Assembly: GCF_030063145.1 (NCBI RefSeq)
Contig: NZ_JASISM010000002.1
Span: 1-64,000 of the forward strand
DNA length: 64,000 nucleotides
Direction: 5' to 3'
DNA from: Cryobacterium sp. PH31-L1
GTDB lineage: Bacteria; Actinomycetota; Actinomycetes; Actinomycetales; Microbacteriaceae
Under the pieces are notes generated by a model. That model made no database searches. It was not told the DNA's origin and saw nothing but the letters and a program-made list of their open reading frames with translations. Below, piece after piece: positions 18,284-26,380 of this stretch (the first letter of the stretch is position 1; every line of letters begins with the position of its first letter). The translations under genes were made by a program, and so were the position numbers.

Positions 18284-19198
18284 CTACGACCGGGTGGCAC
18301 CGTACAGTCGTCGGCAGATCTCTTCGAAAGCGAGTGCCCGGCGCGTGGGCAGGGAGCCTTCGAGGCGAACGAGCATGACCTCGCTCGGCGGAAACTCATC
18401 GGTCAGCCGCAGCGGCACCACCCGGCCGCCGGAATAAGGCACATCGTTGTACACCCGTTGGTTGAGCAGCGCATAGCCGTGACCCTGGGCAACGAAGGAC
18501 CGCACCGTTTCGTAGCCGGCGAACCGGTGGCGCACGTTGGGCGACACCCCGGCGAGGGCGAACAGGCTCTCGTAGTACTCCCGGCTGTGCGGCAGGTCGA
18601 GCAAGATGAGGGGCTCTCCGGCGAGGTCGCGCAGGGCGATCTCCTGGCCGGGGGTGTTGGCCGCTCGATGCCCCTCGGGAACGATCACGTGCGGGGGAAC
18701 CCGCTCGAGTACCTGGCGGGAAAAGCCGCCGCCGAGCCCATGCCCGTACGTGAGCGCGAGGTCACAGCGCCCCTCGCGCAGGGCGGTCTGCAGCGAGGCG
18801 AGGTCGGCTTCGAAAAAGGTCACGTCGACGCCGGGATGGGTCGCTTCGAACGCCTTGAGAATGGCCGGCAGCCGAAACGACGCCAACGGGGAGAAGACCC
18901 CGACGGTCAGGTCGCCGGTGAGGGTTTCAGCGGCGCCATAGGCCGACTCGAACAGAAAATCGGCATGGTCGAGAAAATCCTTCAAGTCGAGCGCGAACTT
19001 GCGGCCCGTTGGTGTCAGCTTGAGCCCCGTCGACGGATTGCGCAGGAACAGTTGAGCGCCGAGCGTGCGCTCCAACTCCGCCATCGCGGTCGACACCGCC
19101 GACTGGCTCACGAGCAACCGCGCGGCGGCCCGGGTCATGCTTTCCAGCTCGGCAACGACGGCGAAATACCGCAGTTGGGTGAGGGTGAAGTGTCGCAT
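18284..19198 (-). CDS. LysR family transcriptional regulator
   Basis: 304 aa. N-terminal winged helix-turn-helix: LTQLRYFAVVAELESMTRAAARLLVSQSAVSTAMAELE-type segment at residues 4-41, then the periplasmic-binding-like effector domain (GDLTVGVFSPLAS, CDLALTYGHG, EGHGYALLNQR). Start taken at MRHFTLTQL (19198), with GGAG just upstream. It likely activates the transporter/carbamoylase/amidase operon downstream on the same strand in response to its substrate; the effector is unknown. Confidence 0.87.
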   Translation of the reverse strand: MRHFTLTQLRYFAVVAELESMTRAAARLLVSQSAVSTAMAELERTLGAQLFLRNPSTGLKLTPTGRKFALDLKDFLDHADFLFESAYGAAETLTGDLTVGVFSPLASFRLPAILKAFEATHPGVDVTFFEADLASLQTALREGRCDLALTYGHGLGGGFSRQVLERVPPHVIVPEGHRAANTPGQEIALRDLAGEPLILLDLPHSREYYESLFALAGVSPNVRHRFAGYETVRSFVAQGHGYALLNQRVYNDVPYSGGRVVPLRLTDEFPPSEVMLVRLEGSLPTRRALAFEEICRRLYGATRS

Positions 19199-19334
19199 AG
19201 GCTCCAGAGATTGCTCAATATTACCCAGTCGCCCCGGTCGGCGGCTCGCCCGCATTACTCATTTGCGGCCGAGCGGTAGATACTGGCGGCACGAGGCTCA
19301 CAGCGGCCGCGTGTGCGGGTGAGGAGCCAACGAG

Positions 19335-20000
19335 GTGTTTTTGATTCAAAAAGTGGAGCAGGGTTCCACCCTGCGCGACCGGATCGCGCAGTCGCTCGCG
19401 GCGGCGATCAACACCGGGGAACTCGCACCCGGTGCGCTTGTGACGGTGCCGACCCTGGCCATTCGTTTCGAGGTATCCGCGACCCCCGTTCGGGAAGCCA
19501 TGCTCGATCTGGAACAGCGTGGCTTTGTGACGGCCGTGCGCAACAAGGGGTTTCGGGTAACCGAGATGAGCGATAAGGACCTGCGCGAGGTGATCGAGTT
19601 GCGCCAATTGCTGGAGGCGCCGACCATGGGAGCCCTGGCCGGCACTCTCGACGGCGACACGATTGCGCGCTGGAGGTCAGTGGCTGACGAGATCTCCGAG
19701 CACGCGCGTAACAAGGATCTGGCTGGATTTCTCGACGCTGACCGGCGATTTCATCTTGGGCTCCTGGCACTGCACGGCAGCTCTCGCCTCGTTGACATGG
19801 TCGGCGAATTGCGCGCCCAAACCCGCATGGTCAGCATCACCGTGATGATGCAGAGTGATGAGCTCTGGGTAACGGCGCGGGAGCACCACCTCATGCTCGA
19901 TCTGCTCGCGAACGGAGATTCCACCGCGCTGCGCCAACTCACGGTAGATCATTTGGCCACTGTCGCGGGCTGGAGCATCGCCGCGGGCGAGACGCTGTGA
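19335..20000 (+). CDS. GntR family regulator, FCD subgroup
   Basis: 221 aa. Winged HTH at about 14-78 (TLRDRIAQSLAAAINTGEL, SATPVREAMLDLEQRGFV), then an all-helical FCD ligand domain with metal-binding candidates D and H (DADRRFHLGLL; REHHLMLDLL; VDHL). GTG start with GAGGAG about 9 bases upstream. It precedes and is co-directional with the branched-chain amino-acid-type ABC operon, which begins 139 bases later, so it probably regulates it. Members of this subgroup respond to organic or amino acids. Confidence 0.88.
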   Translation: MFLIQKVEQGSTLRDRIAQSLAAAINTGELAPGALVTVPTLAIRFEVSATPVREAMLDLEQRGFVTAVRNKGFRVTEMSDKDLREVIELRQLLEAPTMGALAGTLDGDTIARWRSVADEISEHARNKDLAGFLDADRRFHLGLLALHGSSRLVDMVGELRAQTRMVSITVMMQSDELWVTAREHHLMLDLLANGDSTALRQLTVDHLATVAGWSIAAGETL

Positions 20001-20139
20001 GCCCACTTTTGAAGTTGGGAAAAAGCTGGGAGTGTGTAATGTGTCATACAGCACTGGGGTGTTTGGGTGCTTGTTCCAAGCCGTCTTGCAATCAAGTCGT
20101 GTAGAACACTCACCCGGCGCTCTCACAGGAGAGGCACAC

Positions 20140-21309
20140 ATGAGAATCTCAAAGCGCAGCACAATGCTGCTCGGCGTCGCCACGGCGATGCTTCTTGCGA
20201 CATCAGGATGCAGCAACGGACTGCTCGCCGGCGATAGCTCTGGCAGCGCTGACACCGGCACGGTCAAGCTCGCCATGGTCGTTCCCATCTCGGGTCCCAG
20301 CGCCCCGACCGGCGAGTACATGCAGAACGCGGCCCAACTGGCCGTGGACGAAATCAACAAGGCCGGCGGCGTGCTCGACGGCCGTCAGCTCGAACTGCTC
20401 GTCGAAGACGAAGCGTGCGACGCCCAGCAGGGCGTGGCCAGCGCGAACAAGGCCGTCTCGGCCGGTGCCGTTGTGTCCGTCGGCGGCTATTGCTCGGGAG
20501 CAACTCTTCCGCAGCTGCCGATCTTCGCCGAAGCCAACGTGCCCATGATCATTCCCGCGGCCAACTCGCAGGATCTGGTCAAGCAGGGCCTCAAGAACGT
20601 GTTCCTCGTCAACGGCACTGGCAATCAGCAGTCCACCGCCGCTCTCAAGTACATGTTGAAGTCCGGCGTCACGTCGGTGGCCCTCGTCGACGACAACGAC
20701 AGCTACGCCGTTGACATCACCGCAGAGACCAAGCGACTGATCGAGGACGACGGCGCCGTGACGGTGGCCCTGAGTACCTCCGTCACCCCCGGGGAGAGCG
20801 ACTATTCCGCTGCCGTCCGCGACATCATGAGTGCCAACCCGGAGCTGGTCTACTGGACCGGCTACTACCAGGAGGGCGGCCTCATCATCAACCAGCTGCG
20901 CAACGCCGGCTTCGAGGGCAAGATCATGGTCGCCGACGGCAGCGTTGACGCCTCCATCTCGACGATCGCCGGCGCCAACGCTGAAGGCGTACTCGCCACG
21001 ATGACCCAGACCCCCGACACGCTGGAGGGTGGTGGCGACTGGATCGCGAGCTACGAGGACGCGTTCGGCAGCGCCCCCGGACCGTTCTCGCTGCAGTCCT
21101 ACGACGCGGTTCGTCTGGCCGCCCACGCCATCGACGAAGCGGGTTCTACCGATGGCGACGCGATCATTGCAGCGCTTGAGGCCGTCGACGGGTTCAAGAT
21201 GTTCTCGGGTCCCCTCACCTTCACGGCCGAGCACACCCTCTCCAGCGGTGGATTCGTCATCCTGTCCGTTCAGGACGGCGCCTTCGCCCTCGAGGACGCC
21301 CTGTCCTGA
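20140..21309 (+). CDS. branched-chain amino-acid-type ABC substrate-binding lipoprotein
   Basis: 389 aa. Lipoprotein signal with lipobox ATSGC (lipidated Cys at about 27), then a type I Peripla_BP_6 fold: VKLAMVVPISGPSAPTGEYMQ, AAQLAVDEINKAGGVLDGR, ISTIAGANAEGVLATM, FSLQSYDAVRLAAHAIDEAG. The start ATG 20140 follows AGGAGAGG. It captures the substrate outside the membrane for the LivHMGF-type transporter encoded next. LivJ-like proteins also bind amides, urea or aromatic acids, so the substrate is open. Confidence 0.92.
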   Translation: MRISKRSTMLLGVATAMLLATSGCSNGLLAGDSSGSADTGTVKLAMVVPISGPSAPTGEYMQNAAQLAVDEINKAGGVLDGRQLELLVEDEACDAQQGVASANKAVSAGAVVSVGGYCSGATLPQLPIFAEANVPMIIPAANSQDLVKQGLKNVFLVNGTGNQQSTAALKYMLKSGVTSVALVDDNDSYAVDITAETKRLIEDDGAVTVALSTSVTPGESDYSAAVRDIMSANPELVYWTGYYQEGGLIINQLRNAGFEGKIMVADGSVDASISTIAGANAEGVLATMTQTPDTLEGGGDWIASYEDAFGSAPGPFSLQSYDAVRLAAHAIDEAGSTDGDAIIAALEAVDGFKMFSGPLTFTAEHTLSSGGFVILSVQDGAFALEDALS

Positions 21310-21381
21310 TCCAAAGTTCTGATCATTAGTTCTGACTAAGGGCCCTGATCTTCGGCACGAAGCCGAGATCCTGACCCAGCT

Positions 21382-21415
21382 AGCGGATGTCGCGGCCCAC
21401 GCCGCGGCATCCGCT
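21382..21415 (+). terminator. hairpin between binding protein and livH, built on the AGCGGATGCC word
   Basis: 15-base arms 21382-21396 (AGCGGATGTCGCGGC) and 21401-21415 (GCCGCGGCATCCGCT), one G-T wobble, 4-base loop. A hairpin here fits stabilising the abundant binding-protein mRNA and lowering expression of the membrane genes downstream. Confidence 0.6.
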
Positions 21416-21441
21416 CAACTGTTCACAGAAAACGGGACATC

Positions 21442-22335
21442 ATGATGCAAATTATTTGGGACGGGCTGTTCGTGGGCTCGTTCTACGCCCTGATCGCGCT
21501 GGGATACAGCATGGTCTACGGCATCATCAAGCTTCTAAACTTCGCCCACGGTGACATCTACATGTTGGGCGCTTTCATCGGCTTCGTCATGCTCACCTCG
21601 ATGGGCGGACTGCCAGGTGCGCTGAGTATCGGCGCGCTCCTCGTCGTTCTGCTCGCGAGCATGGTTCTCACCGGTGGCGCCGGCGTACTCATCGAGCGCT
21701 TTGCCTACCGGCCGCTGCGCAAGGCCCCGCGATTGGCCGTACTCATCACCGCTGTCGGCGTCTCGTTCACCCTGCAGTACGGCGTGAGCGCCATCATGGG
21801 CCCGAACCCCCGCTCCTACCCGGTCCGGCTCGAGGGTGATGTGTTCGACATCCTCGGCGCCCGGATCTCGCTTCCCCAGGTGCTGCTGATGGCCATCGCC
21901 GCCATTTTGATGGTCTCCCTCAATACCTACATCCAGAAGACGTCGACCGGGCGAGCAATGCGTTCCATCTCCCTGGACATGAAGGGTTCCCTGTTGATGG
22001 GAATCAACGTCAACTCCGTAATCACCCGCACCTTCTTCATCGGCTCGGCCCTGGCGGGTGCCGCCGGCGTCATGTCCGGCGCTTACTACGGAAAAATCGA
22101 CTTCATGATGGGGTTCCTGATCGGCCTCAAGGCGTTCACCGCTGCCGTCATCGGCGGCATCGGAAATATTCAGGGGGCCATGCTCGGCGGCCTGGTGCTC
22201 GGCCTGCTGGAAGCCTTTGGAGCTTCGGTATTCGGTGGCGAGTGGCGTGACGTCTTCTCCTTCGTTGTGCTGATCCTCTTCCTCACTTTGCGTCCGACCG
22301 GAATTCTCGGCGAACGAGTTACGGAGCGTGTCTAG
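21442..22335 (+). CDS. branched-chain amino-acid ABC permease, LivH type
   Basis: 297 aa, about eight membrane segments. LivH signatures are DGLFVGSFYALIALGYSMVYGIIKLLNFAHGD-type N-terminus (GIIKLLNFAHGD at 32-43), FAYRPLRKAPRLAVLITAVGVSF and the cytoplasmic loop AFTAAVIGGIGNIQGAMLGGLVLG that contacts the ATPases. One half of the membrane channel, pairing with the LivM-like protein encoded 1 base downstream. Confidence 0.92.
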   Translation: MMQIIWDGLFVGSFYALIALGYSMVYGIIKLLNFAHGDIYMLGAFIGFVMLTSMGGLPGALSIGALLVVLLASMVLTGGAGVLIERFAYRPLRKAPRLAVLITAVGVSFTLQYGVSAIMGPNPRSYPVRLEGDVFDILGARISLPQVLLMAIAAILMVSLNTYIQKTSTGRAMRSISLDMKGSLLMGINVNSVITRTFFIGSALAGAAGVMSGAYYGKIDFMMGFLIGLKAFTAAVIGGIGNIQGAMLGGLVLGLLEAFGASVFGGEWRDVFSFVVLILFLTLRPTGILGERVTERV

Positions 22336-22336
22336 C

Positions 22337-23392
22337 ATGAGTGGATCAACCTTCAAGAGCCAGGCGCCGCGCCGCACTGGCCCCGCCGCTGCCTGGGTCT
22401 CCGGACTGCTCGAAAACAAATACCTGGGCTGGATAGCCCTGGCCGCAGCGTTGCTGGCACCGCTACTGACCGCCTCACCGTACTCGCTCAACGTGATGAC
22501 AACGGCGGCGATCTTCGTGATGCTCGCCGCGGGCCTCAATATTGTCGTCGGCTACTGCGGACTGCTCGACCTCGGCTATATCGCCTTCATGGCGGTCGGC
22601 GCCTATACGGCCGGCATCGTCTCGAAGGCCTTCGAGTTGCCGCTGCTCTTCACAATTCCCGCAGTGCTGGTCATGACGATTCTGGCCGGACTCATCATCG
22701 GTGCGCCGACCCTGCGTCTGCGCAGCGACTATCTCGCGATCGTCACCCTCGGCTTCGGCGAGATCACCAGGATCACGGCCAACAACCTCAGCGTCACCGG
22801 GGGGCCCTCTGGCATCTACGGTATTCCCAAATTGCTGACGTTCGGTGACTTCAGTGTGCACAGCCCGGCCGTGTTCTACTACGTAACCATTCTCATTGTC
22901 GCCTTCTTCGTGCTGGCCTCGGCCCGCCTGGGCAAGTCCCGCCTTGGCCGTGCCTGGCGTTTCGTGCGGGAAGACGAGGATGCCGCGGAAGCGATGGGGA
23001 TTCACACCTACAAGGTGAAGCTCATGGCGTACATCTTCGGTGCGGTCTGGGGCGGCTTTGCCGGTGTGCTGTTTGCCTCTCACCTCACGGCAATCTCGCC
23101 GAAGAGCTTCATCTTTCTACAGTCGGCCCTCGTGCTGATGGCCGTCGTGCTCGGCGGTATGGGCAACATGCGCGGAGTCGTCGTCGGCGCACTGGTCATC
23201 TCCCTGCTGCCTGAATTGTTGCGCGACCTGTCTGAATACCGGTATCTCGCCTTTGGCCTGCTGCTCGTGGTCGCCATGGTGTTCCGCCCGAAGGGCTTGT
23301 GGCCCGCTCACGGCCACGAAGAAGAACGTAAGAAGAAGGAACCGGAGCAGACGGCGGTCGACGCCGCAGTCTCGAGAGGGGAAAGCCGATGA
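22337..23392 (+). CDS. branched-chain amino-acid ABC permease, LivM type
   Basis: 351 aa, about nine membrane helices, with LivM signatures NIVVGYCGLLDLGYIAFMAVGAY, LRLRSDYLAIVTLGFGEI and VLGGMGNMRGVVVGALVI (ATPase-contact loop). ATG 22337 follows GGAG at 22323-22326; GTG 22328 in frame would overlap livH. The C-terminal tail is Lys/Glu-rich (HEEERKKKEPEQ). The stop overlaps the livG start by 4 bases. Confidence 0.92.
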   Translation: MSGSTFKSQAPRRTGPAAAWVSGLLENKYLGWIALAAALLAPLLTASPYSLNVMTTAAIFVMLAAGLNIVVGYCGLLDLGYIAFMAVGAYTAGIVSKAFELPLLFTIPAVLVMTILAGLIIGAPTLRLRSDYLAIVTLGFGEITRITANNLSVTGGPSGIYGIPKLLTFGDFSVHSPAVFYYVTILIVAFFVLASARLGKSRLGRAWRFVREDEDAAEAMGIHTYKVKLMAYIFGAVWGGFAGVLFASHLTAISPKSFIFLQSALVLMAVVLGGMGNMRGVVVGALVISLLPELLRDLSEYRYLAFGLLLVVAMVFRPKGLWPAHGHEEERKKKEPEQTAVDAAVSRGESR

Positions 23393-24189
23393 GCGTGGTA
23401 CTCGGGGTCAACGATCTGCAGATCGCCTTCGGCGGTGTCAAAGCTGTCGACGGACTCACCTTCGACGTGCACGAAAAGGAGATCATCGCCGTCATCGGGC
23501 CGAACGGTGCCGGCAAGACCAGCGCGTTCAACTGCATCACGGGCTTCTACAAACCGACCGGCGGTGCCGTCGTGATGGACGGCATCGACATCACCGGGAA
23601 GCGTCCGGCCGACATTGCCGCCGTGGGCGTTGCACGAACGTTTCAAAACCTGCGCTTGTTCAACGACCTGACCGTGCTCGACAACGTGCGAGCCGGAATG
23701 CACCTGAATCGGGGTCAGAGCTGGGTGGATGCAATTTTCCACTCTCCCCGGTTCAAGCGCAGTGAGGCTGCCTATACCGAGGAAGCGCACTACTGGCTGG
23801 ACTTCGTGAACTTCGAAGGCCCCCGTGGGGTGCCGATCGCCAACCTCTCCTATGGGCAGCAGAAGCAGGTGGAGATATCGCGAGCACTGGCCCGCAAGTC
23901 CAAACTGCTCCTTCTCGACGAGCCGGCCGCCGGTTTGAACTACACGGAGAAGCAGAATCTGCTGGAATTGTGCCGCCGTATCCGTGACCTCGGCACCTCT
24001 ATTGTGCTGATCGAGCACGACATGGGGCTGGTCATGGAGCTGTCGGAGCGCATCGTCGTGATGAACTTCGGTCGCGAGATCGCCGAAGGCACACCGGCCG
24101 AGGTCAAGGCGAACCCCGCCGTGATCGAGGCGTACCTCGGCAAGAACGATGAAGAGGACGAGGAGGTGGGGATCGATGGCAATGCTTGA
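23389..24189 (+). CDS. branched-chain amino-acid ABC ATPase, LivG type
   Basis: 266 aa. Walker A GPNGAGKTS (about 35-43), Q-loop TFQNLRLF, signature LSYGQQKQVEI, Walker B LLLLDEP, H-loop IEHDMG, and the LivG-specific insertion between Q-loop and signature. Ends in an acidic tail (NDEEDEEVGIDG) that overlaps livF. Energises import together with LivF. Confidence 0.93.
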   Translation: MSVVLGVNDLQIAFGGVKAVDGLTFDVHEKEIIAVIGPNGAGKTSAFNCITGFYKPTGGAVVMDGIDITGKRPADIAAVGVARTFQNLRLFNDLTVLDNVRAGMHLNRGQSWVDAIFHSPRFKRSEAAYTEEAHYWLDFVNFEGPRGVPIANLSYGQQKQVEISRALARKSKLLLLDEPAAGLNYTEKQNLLELCRRIRDLGTSIVLIEHDMGLVMELSERIVVMNFGREIAEGTPAEVKANPAVIEAYLGKNDEEDEEVGIDGNA

Positions 24190-24886
24190 ATTCGACAACG
24201 TCGACGTCTTTTACGGCAAGGTTCAGGCGCTGCGCGGGCTCAGCCTGCACGTTGACGAGGGCGAAATCGTCGCGCTGCTCGGCAATAACGGTGCCGGCAA
24301 GACGACGACACTGTCCACCGCGTCGGCATTGGTCAAGGTTGGTTCCGGAATACTCAACTTCGGCGGCGTGGACATAAGCCGGGCCAATCCCTGGGATGTC
24401 GTGGCAGCGGGTCTCATCCACGTTCCGGAAGGCCGGCGAATTTTCAGCACCCTCTCCGTGCTGGAGAACCTTCAGCTGGGCGGCTTTCTGGTCAAGGACC
24501 GCGGTGTCGTGGCCAAACGGATCGAGCGCGTCTTCGCTCTGCTGCCGCTCTTGTTCGAACGGCGGACCCAGCAGGGTGGCACCCTGTCTGGCGGTGAGCA
24601 GCAGATGCTCGCCATCGGTCGTGGGCTCATCGCCGGGCCGAAGATGCTCATGCTGGACGAGCCCTCGATGGGGCTGGCCCCGCTGATCGTCAACCAGGTC
24701 ATGGACGTGATCAAGGAAATTCGGGAGCAGGGCACGACCGTGCTTTTGGTGGAGCAGAACGCGCGAGCAGCCCTGCGCGTCACCGATCGCGCTTATGTGA
24801 TTGAAAGCGGTGCAACCACCGTGGAAGGCAAGGGTTCAGACCTGCTCAACGACCCGCGCATCATCGACGCGTACTTGGGCGCCTAG
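24176..24886 (+). CDS. branched-chain amino-acid ABC ATPase, LivF type
   Basis: 236 aa. Walker A GNNGAGKTT, Q-loop replaced by VPEGRRIF as usual for LivF, signature LSGGEQQML, Walker B LMLDEPSMGLAP, H-loop VEQNAR. ATG 24176 is set by the strong AGGAGG at 24160-24165, and the gene overlaps livG by 14 bases. Last gene of the five-gene importer operon. The stretch after it (24887-25030) has no gene. Confidence 0.93.
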   Translation: MAMLEFDNVDVFYGKVQALRGLSLHVDEGEIVALLGNNGAGKTTTLSTASALVKVGSGILNFGGVDISRANPWDVVAAGLIHVPEGRRIFSTLSVLENLQLGGFLVKDRGVVAKRIERVFALLPLLFERRTQQGGTLSGGEQQMLAIGRGLIAGPKMLMLDEPSMGLAPLIVNQVMDVIKEIREQGTTVLLVEQNARAALRVTDRAYVIESGATTVEGKGSDLLNDPRIIDAYLGA

Positions 24887-25030
24887 CCGGAATGAGAGCT
24901 GCGCGAGGCGCTGGGAGCGGCTGAGGCGACACTCGAGTGGATGCTGCGGCCCGGCATCCACTAGCCGCCCCATTAGGGGGTAATATCACTGCAATCGGGA
25001 CCTTCCCGCGCGTGAATGAAAGGTCGGACT

Positions 25031-25195
25031 ATGAACCCGCTACTCATCATTGTGGCCATTGTTGCGGTGGTGCTGCTCATTACCGGCGGTCTGGTGCAGT
25101 CGCTTCAATTTCTGCTCTGGGTCGGTATCGTGCTCGCGATCATCGCGGTGATCATGTTCCTGATGCGGTCAATGTCAGGGCGCAAGAGCGTCTAG
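25031..25195 (+). CDS. small hydrophobic membrane protein, 54 aa
   Basis: ATG 25031 to TAG 25193-25195, preceded by AAAGG (25020 region) and a GGGTAATAT promoter-like segment. Two hydrophobic helices, about residues 4-20 (LLIIVAIVAVVLLITGG) and 25-45 (LQFLLWVGIVLAIIAVIMF), end in a basic tail (RSMSGRKSV). A strong terminator follows at 25207. The clean RBS, start and terminator argue it is a real single gene. Similar tiny membrane proteins are common in Microbacteriaceae; function unknown. Confidence 0.75.
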   Translation: MNPLLIIVAIVAVVLLITGGLVQSLQFLLWVGIVLAIIAVIMFLMRSMSGRKSV

Positions 25196-25206
25196 CACGG
25201 CAGGAG

Positions 25207-25252
25207 AACAGCCGGCAGCGGGAGAATGGACTCCAGCTGCCGGCTGTTTCCG
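25207..25252 (+). terminator. terminator after the small membrane protein gene
   Basis: 13-bp perfect arms AACAGCCGGCAGC (25207-25219) and GCTGCCGGCTGTT (25236-25248), then TTCC. It also faces the convergent gene that ends at 25281 and may serve both. Confidence 0.75.
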
Positions 25253-25280
25253 TCCGTTCGCGGACCCGGCCGCGGGCCGC

Positions 25281-25583
25281 TCAAACCAGAGGACTCAGAA
25301 ACGTCAGGGTTGAGCCGCCGCCCGTGACCAGCAGGCCGAGTTCCCGATTGAACTCCGCTCCGTAGGCGGCGGCGCGGTGGGCGTCGAACGCGGCGGGGTC
25401 GCGGTATTCCTCGTAGACAAAGAAGGTCGCCGGGTCGGTGTCGAGTTGGTGCGGGTCGAAACGGATACAGCCGGCCTCCCGTCGCACATGCGACGTGAGG
25501 TCGCGCAGCAGGCGCGCGACCTCACCCTCGTGCCCGGGGAGCGCCGTGAACTCGGCGTAGAGGGCGATCACCGGACCGCTCAT
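25281..25583 (-). CDS. antibiotic-biosynthesis-monooxygenase (ABM) fold protein, putative quinol monooxygenase
   Basis: 100 aa, ferredoxin-like alpha/beta fold of the ABM family: IALYAEFTALPGHEGEVARLL, HVRREAGCIRFDPHQ, FFVYEEYRDPAAFDAHRA. Homologues act as small cofactor-free monooxygenases or as sugar/pyran mutarotase-like proteins. It overlaps the sugar ABC ATPase stop by 4 bases as the last gene of a sugar-import operon, so a role on the imported compound is likely. Function not established. Confidence 0.75.
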   Translation of the reverse strand: MSGPVIALYAEFTALPGHEGEVARLLRDLTSHVRREAGCIRFDPHQLDTDPATFFVYEEYRDPAAFDAHRAAAYGAEFNRELGLLVTGGGSTLTFLSPLV

Positions 25584-26380
25584 GCCTTGCGTGCTCCGGT
25601 CATGATGGCCACCGCATCGGTCATGCTGTGCGACTGCGGGGTGATTGTCGTCGCGCACTTCCCGAGCCGCTGGATGTGGATGCGGTCGGCGACCTCGAAC
25701 ACGTGCGGCATGTTGTGGCTGATCAGAATGACCGGGATGCCGCGGTCGCGCAGGTTTTTCACCAGCTGCAGTACTTGGTTGGATTCGCGCACGCCCAGGG
25801 CCGCGGTCGGTTCGTCGAGCACGACGACCTTTGAGCCGAAGGCAGCTGCCCGTGCCACGGCCACGGCCTGGCGCTGCCCGCCGGAGAGATTTTCGACCGG
25901 AACGGTGACGTCCTGTAGTGTCGTGATACCGAGGTCGGCGAGCTGCTGGCGGGCCTTCTTGCGCATGCCCTTCTTGTCGACCATGCGAAAGACCGAACCG
26001 AGAATTCCCTTGCGACGCTCCTCGCGGCCCAGGAACAAGTTGCTGGCTACGTCGAGCGCCGGCGACACGGCGAGCGTCTGGTAGACGGTCTCGATGCCGG
26101 CGAGGTGGGCATCCTGCGGCCGTTTGAAGTGCACCGGCTTGCCGTCGAGCAGAATTTCGCCCTCGTCGGCGACTTCGGCGCCGGTCAGGCACTTGATCAG
26201 CGTGGACTTGCCGGCGCCGTTGTCCCCGATGATCGCCAGGACTTCGCCGGGGTAGAGGTCGAGGCTCACGCCGTCGAGTCCCACCACCCGGCCGTAGGTC
26301 TTCACGAGGTTGCGAGCCTGCAGGATGGGCTGGCGAGTTTCTGCGGCCGGCGTGGCGGCGGCATCCGTCGTGAGAGTCAT
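25580..26380 (-). CDS. sugar ABC transporter ATPase (single-domain, FrcA/XylG-like)
   Basis: 266 aa. Walker A GDNGAGKST, Q-loop VYQTLAV, signature LSGGQRQAVAVARA, Walker B VVVLDEPTAALG, H-loop ISHNMPHVF. Unlike RbsA it has only one nucleotide-binding domain, as in the FrcA (fructose) and related importers. Start at M of MTLTTDAAATP (26380), overlapping the permease stop by 4 bases. Works in the cytoplasm with the RbsC-like permease. Confidence 0.9.
   Translation of the reverse strand: MTLTTDAAATPAAETRQPILQARNLVKTYGRVVGLDGVSLDLYPGEVLAIIGDNGAGKSTLIKCLTGAEVADEGEILLDGKPVHFKRPQDAHLAGIETVYQTLAVSPALDVASNLFLGREERRKGILGSVFRMVDKKGMRKKARQQLADLGITTLQDVTVPVENLSGGQRQAVAVARAAAFGSKVVVLDEPTAALGVRESNQVLQLVKNLRDRGIPVILISHNMPHVFEVADRIHIQRLGKCATTITPQSHSMTDAVAIMTGARKA

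Noticed and set aside
20001..20139. GntR operator around GTAATGTGTCATAC
   Set aside because: The two halves match only partly as an inverted repeat; not enough to call an operator.
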